DNA from: Cellulophaga tyrosinoxydans
GTDB lineage: Bacteria > Bacteroidota > Bacteroidia > Flavobacteriales > Flavobacteriaceae
Assembly: GCF_900176415.1 (NCBI RefSeq)
Contig: NZ_FWXO01000001.1
Location: forward strand, 43,546 to 107,545
Length of the DNA: 64,000 nt
Direction: 5' to 3'
Part shown: piece by piece, positions 35,736 to 44,618 of the stretch
How positions within the stretch are numbered: position 1 is the first letter of the stretch
How the letters are laid out: every line of letters begins with the position of its first letter
The notes under the pieces: model-generated
Told to the model about the DNA's origin: nothing
The model's input: only the letters and a program-made list of their open reading frames with translations
Database searches by the model: none
Made by a program: the position numbers and the translations under genes

Positions 35736-36962
35736 ATGCCTAAAATATCTAACAAAGGCTTATCTATGCCTGAGTCTCCAATTCGCAAATTGGTTCCATT
35801 CTCAGAAGCTGCAAAAAGTAGAGGCATAAATGTTATTCACCTAAATATTGGTCAGCCTGATATTAAAACACCACAAGTTGCTATTGATGCAATAAAAAAC
35901 AATACAGTTTCTATATTAAGCTATAGTAAAACTGAAGGTTCTGATACTTTTAGAAAAAAACTTGCAGATTATTATTCCAAACATCAAATTTCTATTGAAG
36001 CAGATGATATTCTTGTAACTACAGGGGCTTCAGAAGGACTTTCTTTTGTTATTGGAAGTATTGCAGATGATGGCGATGAATTAATTATTCCAGAACCATT
36101 TTATGCCAATTACAATAGTTTTTCAACTGCTTTCGGAGCCAAAGTAGTCCCTATAGTTTCGAATATTGATAATGGTTTTGCTTTGCCGAGTATTGCGGAA
36201 TTTGAAAAAGCAATAACCCCCAAAACCAAAGGCATTTTAATTTGCAATCCTAATAATCCAACAGGGTATTTATATAGTAAAGAAGAAATTCAACAATTAG
36301 CCGCTCTGGTTAAAAAACATGATTTATTCTTTATTGTAGATGAAGTTTATCGTGAGTTTGTATACGATGGCAAACAACATTATTCTGTTTTACAAGAACC
36401 ACATATTGATGAAAACGCCATAGTTATAGATTCTGTATCGAAAAGATATAGTATGTGTGGCGCAAGAATAGGATTTATTATTACTAGAAATAAAGTTTTA
36501 AGGAGCATAATACTTAAATTTATGCAAGCAAGACTATCACCACCCTCCTATGCGCAAATTGCAAGTGAGGCTGCCTTAGAAACTCCACAGAGTTACTTTG
36601 ATGATGTTATCTCGGCTTATGTGGCTCGCAGAAATGTTTTAATTGAAGGCTTAAACGGCATACCAGGCGTAAAAGTAATAAACCCTCAAGGTGCTTTTTA
36701 CTGCATTGTAGCCTTACCTGTAAAAGACTCTGATAAATTTGCCCAATGGCTACTAGAGGATTATAGTTTGAATAATGAAACTGTTATGGTTGCTCCAGCA
36801 GCAGGCTTTTACGCTACAGAAGGTTTAGGAAAAAACCAAATAAGAATAGCCTATGTTCTTGAAGAAAAAGTATTAAAACGTGCCATTCATATATTAAGTG
36901 AAGCCTTAAAACAATACAGCCTTAATGAAAATACTGCAAAACGTATCCTTAAAAAAATATAA
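35736..36962 (+). CDS. Class I pyridoxal-phosphate aminotransferase
   Basis: Aspartate/aromatic-type aminotransferase (fold type I). The 408-residue product shows LNIGQPDIKTP (substrate Arg loop region), TTGASEGLSFVIGSI, ICNPNNPTGYLYSKEE, VDEVYREFVYDG, and the PLP Lys in DSVSKRYSMCGARIGF (about 235). The closing Arg lies in NQIRIAYVL. Substrate preference (aspartate, alanine or aromatic) is not resolved. Its 3' end overlaps murB by 38 bases, so the two are translationally coupled. Confidence 0.92.
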   Translation: MPKISNKGLSMPESPIRKLVPFSEAAKSRGINVIHLNIGQPDIKTPQVAIDAIKNNTVSILSYSKTEGSDTFRKKLADYYSKHQISIEADDILVTTGASEGLSFVIGSIADDGDELIIPEPFYANYNSFSTAFGAKVVPIVSNIDNGFALPSIAEFEKAITPKTKGILICNPNNPTGYLYSKEEIQQLAALVKKHDLFFIVDEVYREFVYDGKQHYSVLQEPHIDENAIVIDSVSKRYSMCGARIGFIITRNKVLRSIILKFMQARLSPPSYAQIASEAALETPQSYFDDVISAYVARRNVLIEGLNGIPGVKVINPQGAFYCIVALPVKDSDKFAQWLLEDYSLNNETVMVAPAAGFYATEGLGKNQIRIAYVLEEKVLKRAIHILSEALKQYSLNENTAKRILKKI

Positions 36963-37938
36963 CACTTTCGGCATAAATGCGATTGCTAAGAATTTTTGCG
37001 AAATAAATTCTATTGAGGATTTAGTTGTAGCATTTCAACTTAGTGAATACCCTGAAAAATTTATACTTAGTGGAGGTAGCAACATGCTATTGACCAAAGA
37101 TATTGAGGCTTTGGTGCTACATATAAATTTAAAAGGCATTCAAATAGTTTCTGAAAGTCAGGATGATGTTGTTGTAAAAGCAATGGCTGGCGAAAACTGG
37201 CACCAACTTGTTTTATGGACCTTAGAGCAAAATTTCGGCGGTTTAGAGAACATGTCTTTAATACCGGGCAATATAGGTACAGCACCGATACAAAATATTG
37301 GAGCTTATGGAGTAGAATTGAAAGACACCTTCGTGTCTTGTGAAGCAATGGAAATTAGCACACAAAAAATTAAAAATTTCAGCAAAATAGATTGCAATTT
37401 TGGTTACCGCGAATCTTTTTTTAAAAATGAAGGAAAAGGAAAGTATGTTATAACTTCAGTTAGTTTAAAATTGACTAAAAGAAACCATACGCTTAATACC
37501 TCTTACGGATCTATTGATGTAGAGTTAGAAAAGAACGGCATTACCAATCCCACTATAAAAGATATATCTAATGCCGTGATTGCTATTCGTCAGAGCAAAT
37601 TACCTGATCCAAAAATACTTGGCAACAGTGGTAGTTTTTTTAAAAACCCAATTATACCAATAAATGAATTTATAGCATTTTCGAAAAATTATCCAGATGC
37701 ACCGTTTTATAAAATTTCGGAAGAAGAATACAAAATTCCGGCAGGTTGGTTAATTGAACAATGCGGGTTTAAAGGAAAACGATTTGGCGACGCTGGAGTG
37801 CATAAAAACCAAGCATTGGTTTTAGTAAATTATGATGCTGCAACTGGACAAGAAATTCTTGATTTAGCACATGAAATAATTAATGCAGTTTACGTAAGAT
37901 TCAATATTCGTATCTTTCCCGAAGTAAATATTATATAA
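36925..37938 (+). CDS. murB: UDP-N-acetylenolpyruvoylglucosamine reductase
   Basis: Reduces UDP-GlcNAc-enolpyruvate to UDP-MurNAc using NADPH and FAD. The 337-residue type I MurB shows SLKKYNTFGINA at the start, FAD-binding LSGGSNMLLT and LIPGNIGTAPIQNIGAYGVE, the Arg in FGYRESFF, the catalytic Ser in NSGSFFKNP, and the final Glu in FPEVNII. The start lies inside the aminotransferase gene (38-base overlap), and the N-terminus from that ATG matches the family. It ends 4 bases before a strong hairpin. Confidence 0.96.
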   Translation: MKILQNVSLKKYNTFGINAIAKNFCEINSIEDLVVAFQLSEYPEKFILSGGSNMLLTKDIEALVLHINLKGIQIVSESQDDVVVKAMAGENWHQLVLWTLEQNFGGLENMSLIPGNIGTAPIQNIGAYGVELKDTFVSCEAMEISTQKIKNFSKIDCNFGYRESFFKNEGKGKYVITSVSLKLTKRNHTLNTSYGSIDVELEKNGITNPTIKDISNAVIAIRQSKLPDPKILGNSGSFFKNPIIPINEFIAFSKNYPDAPFYKISEEEYKIPAGWLIEQCGFKGKRFGDAGVHKNQALVLVNYDAATGQEILDLAHEIINAVYVRFNIRIFPEVNII

Positions 37939-37942
37939 AAAA

Positions 37943-37972
37943 ATAACCCTGATATTTACATATCAGGGTTAT
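37943..37972. terminator. 13-bp perfect hairpin after murB
   Basis: ATAACCCTGATAT pairs exactly with ATATCAGGGTTAT around a 4-base loop. The A run lies on its left, so an intrinsic-terminator T tract exists only when read on the minus strand. On the plus strand it may still stabilise the murB 3' end. Confidence 0.5.
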
Positions 37973-38146
37973 ACCAAACCAAACTAACCAAAAATAAAGT
38001 ATACGATAACCAGTCGCACACTTATACTATATTTGAAATCTATATCGTAACAATCAATTTTATAAATTTGCGTTACATTATAATTACGTATCAAAAGTTA
38101 TTTTAGATTTTTTTAAAACACATTTTTTATAAATATTAACTTTTTC

Positions 38147-38728
38147 ATGAGCGCATTACTTGAAAACCATATAGTTGAACTTTTACAAGAACGTAATGAA
38201 AAAGCGATTTCTCTACTTTATGAGAATTATAGCGACACACTTTACGGTGTTGCCTTTAAAGTTGTAAAAGACGAAGAACTAGCACAAGATGTTTTACAAG
38301 AAAGTTTTGTGAAAATTTGGAAAAAAGCAGATAGTTATGATCCAACAAAAGCCAAACTTTTTACTTGGCTATTCCGGATTACAAGAAATACTGCTATTGA
38401 TAAATTAAGAAGCGGTAAAACCAAATCTGATAAAGAAATCCAAATGGATGTTTCAGACGTATATAAGGTAGGTATTGACGGAGTTAATCCAGATTTTATT
38501 GATATGCGTGAGAATCTTTCAAAATTAGATTCAAAATATCAAATTGTTCTTGAAGCTTTATTTTTTGAAGGAATGACCCAACAAGAAGCAAGTGAAGAAT
38601 TAGATATTCCATTAGGCACTATAAAATCTAGATTAAAAATAGGTCTTCGCGAAATGCGTAAAATTTATATTGATCCAGCAATACTGCTATTTATATTAAC
38701 CTTAATAGCATTATATTATGAAAGATAA
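38147..38728 (+). CDS. ECF-type RNA polymerase sigma factor
   Basis: A 193-residue sigma-70 family factor. Region 2 is seen in LLYENYSDTLYGVAFK...AQDVLQESFVKIWKKA (about 21-65) and WLFRITRNTAIDKLRS. Region 4 has LDSKYQIVLEALFFEGMTQQEASEELDIPLGTIKSRLKIGLREMRK (a clear helix-turn-helix). The last ~17 residues are hydrophobic (PAILLFILTLIALYY), which is unusual for a sigma factor and may aid membrane or anti-sigma contact. It overlaps the anti-sigma gene by 11 bases. TAAATTTG at 38063-38070 is a possible -7 element. Confidence 0.93.
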   Translation: MSALLENHIVELLQERNEKAISLLYENYSDTLYGVAFKVVKDEELAQDVLQESFVKIWKKADSYDPTKAKLFTWLFRITRNTAIDKLRSGKTKSDKEIQMDVSDVYKVGIDGVNPDFIDMRENLSKLDSKYQIVLEALFFEGMTQQEASEELDIPLGTIKSRLKIGLREMRKIYIDPAILLFILTLIALYYER

Positions 38729-39476
38729 AATAAAAATATTTTTAGATACTGATCTACTAGAAAAGTACCTATTAGGTTCAACTACAGATCTAGAGACCTT
38801 ACAAGTAGAACGTTATATTGCTATGTACCCAGAAGTACGTAAAACGTATAATGAACTTCAGGAAAATTTAGAAGAATTTGCTAAATCATATTCTTTAAAA
38901 TCTCCAGAAGGACTTAAAGATAGAATTTTGAGTACCATTAAGGCTCAAAATTCAACGAAGAGAAAATTTATGAATTATGCTATTGCTGCTAGTTTTGTAG
39001 CCATGTTGTTTGCGGGTGCATCTTACTTTTTCTACAGTCAAAATCTGAACCTACAGGAAGAAAACTCAGTGGTAACCAATCAAATCAAACTTTTAGAAGA
39101 AGACATGAAAGAGCGATTGGAAGATGTTAGAAATCAGTTTATTGTACTAAACAATCCACAAACAAAAAAGTATACTGTAATGGGTAACAAAAAAGCTAAA
39201 GACTTAAAAGCTGTAGCTTATGTAAATCCTGTAAAGAAATTATCATACATTAATGTTCAAAACCTGCCAGACCTTGAAGATGGACAATGTTTTCAGATGT
39301 GGGCTGAAGTTAATGGTAAAATGATTAACCTAGGTATTATAAAAGAAGCTGGAGATAAAAACAATCTATTAGCAATGCCTTATGCTGAAAATGCGGTAGG
39401 TTATATCACTATAGAAAATGTTGGTGAAAACGAAGCTCCAACGGTAGACAATATTGTTGCGAATATAGCCTACTAA
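38718..39476 (+). CDS. Anti-sigma factor, RskA-like
   Basis: A 252-residue membrane anti-sigma factor. The cytoplasmic N-terminal zinc-less anti-sigma region (about residues 1-85) carries LLEKYLLGSTTDLETLQVERYIAM. It is followed by one membrane span (about 80-97, YAIAASFVAMLFAGASYFF), a coiled-coil stalk, and an extracytoplasmic RskA-type domain with YVNPVKKLSYINVQNLPDLE and CFQMWAEVNGKMINLGII. It holds the upstream ECF sigma inactive until an envelope signal is sensed. The 11-base gene overlap supports the pairing. Confidence 0.92.
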   Translation: MKDKIKIFLDTDLLEKYLLGSTTDLETLQVERYIAMYPEVRKTYNELQENLEEFAKSYSLKSPEGLKDRILSTIKAQNSTKRKFMNYAIAASFVAMLFAGASYFFYSQNLNLQEENSVVTNQIKLLEEDMKERLEDVRNQFIVLNNPQTKKYTVMGNKKAKDLKAVAYVNPVKKLSYINVQNLPDLEDGQCFQMWAEVNGKMINLGIIKEAGDKNNLLAMPYAENAVGYITIENVGENEAPTVDNIVANIAY

Positions 39477-39511
39477 GAATACCTGATTTTTTATACAGAA
39501 AACTTTCAAAA

Positions 39512-39547
39512 GATAAAATATTTGTACCTTTGTACAAATATTTTATC
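39512..39547. promoter_or_regulatory. Perfect 16-bp palindrome around a -7 element
   Basis: GATAAAATATTTGTAC and GTACAAATATTTTATC are exact inverted copies with a 4-base spacer. The sequence TACCTTTG (39525-39532) in its centre fits the Bacteroidota -7 consensus. The right arm ends directly at the ATG (39548) of the Cys-rich peptide gene. A repressor operator, or a hairpin masking the start codon, is plausible. No -33 TTG is seen at normal spacing. Confidence 0.6.
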
Positions 39548-39757
39548 ATGAAGTTAGTTTTATTAACTGTAGGATTGTTAGCCCTTGCCTTTGCAGGTAT
39601 TGCAATAAAAATATGGTCAAAGAAAGATGGTAAATTTGCTGGCACTTGTGCCAGTCAAAATCCGTTTTTAAACAAAGAAGGTGAAGCTTGCGGTTTTTGC
39701 GGTAAACTTCCTGACGAACAAGATTGCAGAAAAGATACTGCTCAAGAACTTCAATAA
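39548..39757 (+). CDS. Small membrane-anchored Cys-rich protein (69 aa)
   Basis: A 69-residue protein with one N-terminal membrane span (LVLLTVGLLALAFAGIAIKIW) and a basic KKDGKF stop-transfer. A short tail follows with five Cys residues, in GTCAS, EACGFCG and EQDCRK. The CGFC pair resembles a thiol-redox or metal-binding knuckle. Function is unknown, though similar short proteins occur in Flavobacteriaceae. The ATG at 39548 is chosen over a TTG at 39530 that lies inside the palindrome. It sits between two ECF sigma genes, suggesting stress-related regulation. Confidence 0.75.
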   Translation: MKLVLLTVGLLALAFAGIAIKIWSKKDGKFAGTCASQNPFLNKEGEACGFCGKLPDEQDCRKDTAQELQ

Positions 39758-39789
39758 TTAAAAATCTGAAGTTCGTATAATACCATAAT

Positions 39790-40356
39790 TTGGACAAAAC
39801 CAAAGACACATTACAAGAAACCATAAGCAAAGCCAAAGCAGGAAATCAGATTGCTTTTAGTCTTTTGCTAGATTCATTCTGGAATGATGTGTATAGTTTT
39901 CAACTACAACGCACAAAGAATGAAAATGATGCAGAAGACATCACTATTCAAACCTTTTCCAAAGCTTTTGACAAAATTCATTTGTATGATGAAGAATACC
40001 AATTCAAGACTTGGTTAATTACTATTTCAAAAAATATACATGTTGATTTAATAAGAAAAAGTAAGCGCAATATTCTTGAAAATACTGATAGTGGAGCAGA
40101 AGCTATTAAGAAAGTATTAGATGATAGTCCTTCAGCCGAAGATCAACTAATAAATGAACAAAATTTAGCCACACTTTTAGAGCATATTAAAAGCCTTAAA
40201 CCTCATTACCAAAAAGTTATTAATCTAAGGTATTTTAACGAGCTAAGTTATGCGGATATAGCAATCGCGCTTAATGAGCCTATTAACAATGTGAAAGTAA
40301 AGTTGTTAAGAGCTAAAAAATTACTTTCCTCTGCTATAAAAGCCAGTAAAACCTAG
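39790..40356 (+). CDS. Second ECF-type sigma factor
   Basis: A 188-residue sigma-70 family factor. Region 2 contains LLLDSFWNDVYSFQLQRTKNENDAEDITIQTFSKAFDKI and FKTWLITISKNIHVDLIRKSKR. Region 4 contains LKPHYQKVINLRYFNELSYADIAIALNEPINNVKVKLLRAKKLL. The TTG at 39790 is the only sensible start: there is no ATG in frame, and the preceding gene stops 32 bases earlier. No anti-sigma follows; the next gene is lipA. Probably co-transcribed with the Cys-rich peptide gene. Confidence 0.9.
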   Translation: MDKTKDTLQETISKAKAGNQIAFSLLLDSFWNDVYSFQLQRTKNENDAEDITIQTFSKAFDKIHLYDEEYQFKTWLITISKNIHVDLIRKSKRNILENTDSGAEAIKKVLDDSPSAEDQLINEQNLATLLEHIKSLKPHYQKVINLRYFNELSYADIAIALNEPINNVKVKLLRAKKLLSSAIKASKT

Positions 40357-40457
40357 GAAAACTTCATTGTGTTTTTGTGTATTTACAAAATATTTATAGC
40401 ACAAAGCAAAAACAAATGGTACATAAAATTGTTTGTATATTTGTATAAAAATTGGAG

Positions 40458-41333
40458 ATGAGCGATACTTCTTTAGACAATGTTTTACCACCAAAAGGAA
40501 AACCAAAATGGTTACGAGTTAAACTTCCTACTGGTAAAAAATATACGCAATTAAGAGGCTTAGTAGACAAGTACAATTTACATACTATCTGTACTTCTGG
40601 GAGTTGCCCTAATATGGGAGAATGCTGGGGAGAAGGTACCGCTACTTTTATGATTTTAGGTAATGTATGTACTAGATCTTGTGGGTTTTGCGGTGTAAAA
40701 ACAGGTAGACCTGAAGATGTAGATTGGGAAGAACCAGAAAAAGTAGCCCGATCCATAAAAATCATGAGTATAAAACATGCCGTAATAACATCTGTAGACC
40801 GCGATGATATTAAAGATATGGGCTCTATTATTTGGGCAGAAACGGTAAAAGCCATCCGAAGAATGAATCCGGAAACTACACTTGAAACCCTAATACCAGA
40901 TTTTCAAGGCATAGAAACACATTTGGATCGTATTGTAGCTGTAAATCCTGAAGTTGTTTCACATAACATGGAGACTGTAAAAAGACTTACAAGAGAGGTG
41001 CGTATACAAGCTAAATACGAGCGAAGTCTTGAAGTTCTTAGATATTTAAAAGCTAGTGGTATAAATAGAACAAAATCTGGAATTATGCTAGGTTTAGGTG
41101 AACTTGAAGAAGAAGTGATCCAGACCATGCAAGATTTGAGAGATGCCAATGTAGATATAGTAACTATAGGGCAATATTTACAACCTAGCAAAAAACACTT
41201 ACCAGTAAAAGAATTTATAACACCAGATCAATTCAAAAAATACGAAGAAATAGGATTGAAAATGGGTTTTAGACATGTGGAAAGTGGCGCTTTAGTTAGA
41301 TCATCTTATAAAGCCCATAAACACATAAATTAG
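40458..41333 (+). CDS. lipA: Lipoyl synthase
   Basis: Radical-SAM enzyme that inserts two sulfurs into octanoyl groups on 2-oxoacid dehydrogenases and GcvH. The 291-residue product has the auxiliary cluster motif [12 protein letters not shown], the radical-SAM CxxxCxxC in [10 protein letters not shown], and the C-terminal [13 protein letters not shown] with the Ser ligand. The ATG at 40458 is preferred to a TTG at 40452. TATATTTG at 40436-40443 could be a -7 element. Confidence 0.97.
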   Translation: MSDTSLDNVLPPKGKPKWLRVKLPTGKKYTQLRGLVDKYNLHTICTSGSCPNMGECWGEGTATFMILGNVCTRSCGFCGVKTGRPEDVDWEEPEKVARSIKIMSIKHAVITSVDRDDIKDMGSIIWAETVKAIRRMNPETTLETLIPDFQGIETHLDRIVAVNPEVVSHNMETVKRLTREVRIQAKYERSLEVLRYLKASGINRTKSGIMLGLGELEEEVIQTMQDLRDANVDIVTIGQYLQPSKKHLPVKEFITPDQFKKYEEIGLKMGFRHVESGALVRSSYKAHKHIN

Positions 41334-41394
41334 ACTCTTGTACATTCTTCATTTTTTTTGAACCTAAATGTCTTTAGGCAAGATTACTTTACAT

Positions 41395-42408
41395 ATGAAA
41401 CAAATAAATATTGGCATAAATGGTTTTGGAAGAATTGGCCGAACTTTATTTAGGCTGCTACAAGCACATCCTGAATTAAATGTTGTTGCAATTAATGATT
41501 TAGCCAATACCAAAACGCTAGCGCATTTACTAAAATACGATAGCATTCATGGGGTTTTTCCGCAAGACATATCGCATACACATAACACTATAACTGTTGG
41601 AGATAAAAATCCGGTTGCAATTTCAAATTTTGCTTCGCCAGAACAAATTAATTGGAAAAAACATCAAGTTGATATCGTTGTAGAGGCTACTGGCAAATTT
41701 AAAACAAGAGAGTATCTTGATTTACATATTAAAAATGGAGCTAAAAAAGTAATCCTTTCAGTTCCACCAGAAGACGATACCATTAAAATGATAGTGCTAG
41801 GAGTAAATGATCATATACTCTCTAAAGAAGATGATATCATCTCAAATGCGTCTTGCACCACAAACAATGCCGCACCAATGATAAAAGTTATCAATGATCT
41901 TTGTGGAGTTGAGCAAGCATACATTACAACAATACACTCCTATACTACAGACCAAAGTTTGCACGACCAACCCCATCGCGATTTAAGAAGAGCACGTGCT
42001 GCAGGACAATCCATAGTCCCTACCACTACAGGAGCTGCAAAAGCCCTTACCAAAATATTTCCAGAATTAGACGGGTTAATTGGTGGTTGTGGTATACGCG
42101 TTCCAGTGCCTAACGGATCGTTAACAGATATCACATTTAATGTAAGAAAAAACACCTCTATTGAGGAAATAAATAATACATTTAAAGAAATTTCTGAAAG
42201 TTCATTAAAAAATATACTTTTTTATACGGAAGATCCAATAGTTTCAATAGATGTAAACAATAGTTGCTATTCTTGTACGTTTGATTCACTGATGACCTCT
42301 GTAATTGGAAAAATGGTAAAGATTATTGGATGGTACGATAATGAAACTGGTTATAGCAGTAGAATTATAGATTTAATTAAATTGATACAAGCCAAAGCAT
42401 ACATTTGA
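41395..42408 (+). CDS. gap: Glyceraldehyde-3-phosphate dehydrogenase
   Basis: Oxidises glyceraldehyde-3-phosphate to 1,3-bisphosphoglycerate. The 337-residue product has the NAD loop INGFGRIGR, the catalytic Cys in NASCTTNNAAP, the catalytic His in TTIHSYTTDQSLHDQPH, and WYDNETGYSSR at the end. The canonical motif is SCTTNCLAP; here the second Cys is Asn and Leu is Ala, which suggests a divergent paralog, possibly gluconeogenic. The ATG at 41395 is preferred to 41368, giving MKQINIGINGFGR. It overlaps the next gene (a hybrid kinase) by 4 bases. Confidence 0.93.
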   Translation: MKQINIGINGFGRIGRTLFRLLQAHPELNVVAINDLANTKTLAHLLKYDSIHGVFPQDISHTHNTITVGDKNPVAISNFASPEQINWKKHQVDIVVEATGKFKTREYLDLHIKNGAKKVILSVPPEDDTIKMIVLGVNDHILSKEDDIISNASCTTNNAAPMIKVINDLCGVEQAYITTIHSYTTDQSLHDQPHRDLRRARAAGQSIVPTTTGAAKALTKIFPELDGLIGGCGIRVPVPNGSLTDITFNVRKNTSIEEINNTFKEISESSLKNILFYTEDPIVSIDVNNSCYSCTFDSLMTSVIGKMVKIIGWYDNETGYSSRIIDLIKLIQAKAYI

Positions 42409-44618
42409 AAAAAAAAGAATTTATTAGTAAACGTTTGTGGCATTGCATGTCAATCCTTTTCTTGCTTATAAGCATCTCCGCTTTTTCGCAAGCAGGCAAT
42501 TCTACGCGAGAAGATGTAGAAAAATACTTTATAACCTCCAGAAATTATAAAAATCAAGACAAACTAGATCTTGCATTAGAATCATTAAACAAAGCATTAA
42601 TACTTGCTGAAAAATTAGAAGATGTTAAATCTATTATAGATTGTAACCATGAATTTTCTTTATTGTATCTAAAATTAGATAAAATAGACCAATCCGTTCT
42701 TTTTTGGGATCAAGCCGAAGTTTTATTGAATGTTACAGAATACCCTTATGGAAGTGCTATGCACACCTATATTGAAGCTTTGCATTTATTTAAACATGAA
42801 AAATATTATCAAGCAAATTTTGAACTAGATAAGGCATCAAAAATGACCAATGTTCGGAATTTAACGCTTCATATTTTATTAACTAAAGGATTTATTTATT
42901 TAGAGCTTCCGAAATATGATGAAGCGTTAAAAAACTTCAATTCATTAATTGTTAATAATGATACTGAAGAAAAAGATTATATAGCCACCAGAGCTTATAT
43001 TGGCCTAGCCTTATTAGAGTTAAAAACCAAACAACCTGATAAGAGTATTATTTACGCTAATTTAGGATTGCAAATAGCCCAAAAAAATGAATTCTTTAAA
43101 GAAATTTTAGAACTCAACCAACTGCTTGCAAATTCTAATCAGCAAGTAGGCAATTATGAAGCTTCATTACAATATAGTAATAGTTTAATTGCACTTAAAG
43201 ATTCGGTTTACAACGAAGCTAAAATTAAGTCCGAAGCTAAAAAAGCTGATACTATCTATAATGAAACGCAGAAAAATCTTATTGAATCGCAACGTAAAAA
43301 AATAGAAGAGTTAGAAGAGTCAAGCAGTAGAACTGAGATTACTGCAATTTTAACTTCTGCCTTTTTAACCATAATTTCATTATTAGCGGTTTCACTTTAT
43401 AGAAACAATCAGATTAAGCTAAAAACAAACGATTTATTACAAACCAAGAATACAGAATTAGAAGCCTCCAGAGATGCCGCCGTTAAGGCAATGGAAGCTA
43501 AAACAAATTTTTTATCTACGGTAAGTCATGAACTCAGAACACCGTTATATGCGGTTACTGGACTCACGCATTTATTATTAGAAGAAAACCCTAATGATGC
43601 GCAATTAGAGCATCTAAAGGCATTAAAATTTTCTGGTGATTACTTGTTAAGTTTTATTAATGACATTTTACAATTAAACAAAATTGATGCTGATAAATTA
43701 GAACCCGTAAATACAGAGTTTAATCTTAAAAAAGTTTTAACAGAGGTAGTAAGCTCTCTTCAACAAAGCGCTAAGCAAAACCAAACGAAAATAGTTTTAG
43801 ATTACGATGAAAAAATACCTAGATCATTATTAAGCGATTCAATGAAAATATCGCAAATTCTAATTAATCTTGTAGGTAACGGAATAAAATTTACTAAAAA
43901 AGGAGAAGTTACAGTAATTGCCAGATTACTCAACAAAGTAGATGAAAAAGTAACTATTTATTTTGAAGTTAAGGATAATGGTATAGGCATTGAAAAAGAA
44001 AAAATCACCAATATTTTTGATAGTTTTGAACAAGGCTCAATACAAATAAATAGAGAATATGGTGGTACGGGCCTTGGTTTAACCATAGTAAAAAGTTTAT
44101 TAGGACTTTTTAATAGTACCATAAATTTAAAAAGTGAAATTGGAAAAGGGAGTTCATTTTTCTTTGAAATAGAAATGACTACCGGGAATAGCGTTATAAA
44201 TGATATTGCTTTTGAAATTACTGATAGAGACTACGATTTTACAGGGCTTCATTTGCTAATTGTTGAGGATAATAAAATTAATCAAGTAATCACTAAAAAG
44301 ATGTTGATTAAAAAAGACATGACTTGTGATGTAGCAAGCAATGGTACTGATGCTGTTGAAATGGTATCGCAAAATAAATACGATGCTATTTTAATGGATA
44401 TACACATGCCAGGTATAAGTGGCGAAGAAGCAACCATTCTAATTCGAAAATTTAATAAATACACTCCAATTATTGCTTTAACCGCTATTTCACTTGACGA
44501 TAGTTTGGAGAGCTTTTATGCTGCTGGTTGTAATGATGTCGTTACAAAACCTTTTAAGCCAGAGGTATTCTACCAAAAAATAGGCGAGAATATTTTTCAC
44601 CCTAAACCTATTGCTTAA
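42405..44618 (+). CDS. TPR-containing hybrid sensor histidine kinase
   Basis: A 737-residue protein with a signal peptide (cleavage after AFS) and a periplasmic TPR-like helical region (about residues 30-285). One membrane span (about 305-325) and a short coil follow. HisKA has HELRTPLYAVT (His about 375), the HATPase has DNGIGIEKEK and GTGLGLTIVKS, and a C-terminal receiver domain has phospho-acceptor Asp (about 665) in AILMDIHMPG and Lys in VTKPFKP. No output domain is present, so it probably passes phosphate onward. The start is a TTG overlapping the gap stop codon (TTGA), implying translational coupling. Confidence 0.92.
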   Translation: MKKKEFISKRLWHCMSILFLLISISAFSQAGNSTREDVEKYFITSRNYKNQDKLDLALESLNKALILAEKLEDVKSIIDCNHEFSLLYLKLDKIDQSVLFWDQAEVLLNVTEYPYGSAMHTYIEALHLFKHEKYYQANFELDKASKMTNVRNLTLHILLTKGFIYLELPKYDEALKNFNSLIVNNDTEEKDYIATRAYIGLALLELKTKQPDKSIIYANLGLQIAQKNEFFKEILELNQLLANSNQQVGNYEASLQYSNSLIALKDSVYNEAKIKSEAKKADTIYNETQKNLIESQRKKIEELEESSSRTEITAILTSAFLTIISLLAVSLYRNNQIKLKTNDLLQTKNTELEASRDAAVKAMEAKTNFLSTVSHELRTPLYAVTGLTHLLLEENPNDAQLEHLKALKFSGDYLLSFINDILQLNKIDADKLEPVNTEFNLKKVLTEVVSSLQQSAKQNQTKIVLDYDEKIPRSLLSDSMKISQILINLVGNGIKFTKKGEVTVIARLLNKVDEKVTIYFEVKDNGIGIEKEKITNIFDSFEQGSIQINREYGGTGLGLTIVKSLLGLFNSTINLKSEIGKGSSFFFEIEMTTGNSVINDIAFEITDRDYDFTGLHLLIVEDNKINQVITKKMLIKKDMTCDVASNGTDAVEMVSQNKYDAILMDIHMPGISGEEATILIRKFNKYTPIIALTAISLDDSLESFYAAGCNDVVTKPFKPEVFYQKIGENIFHPKPIA

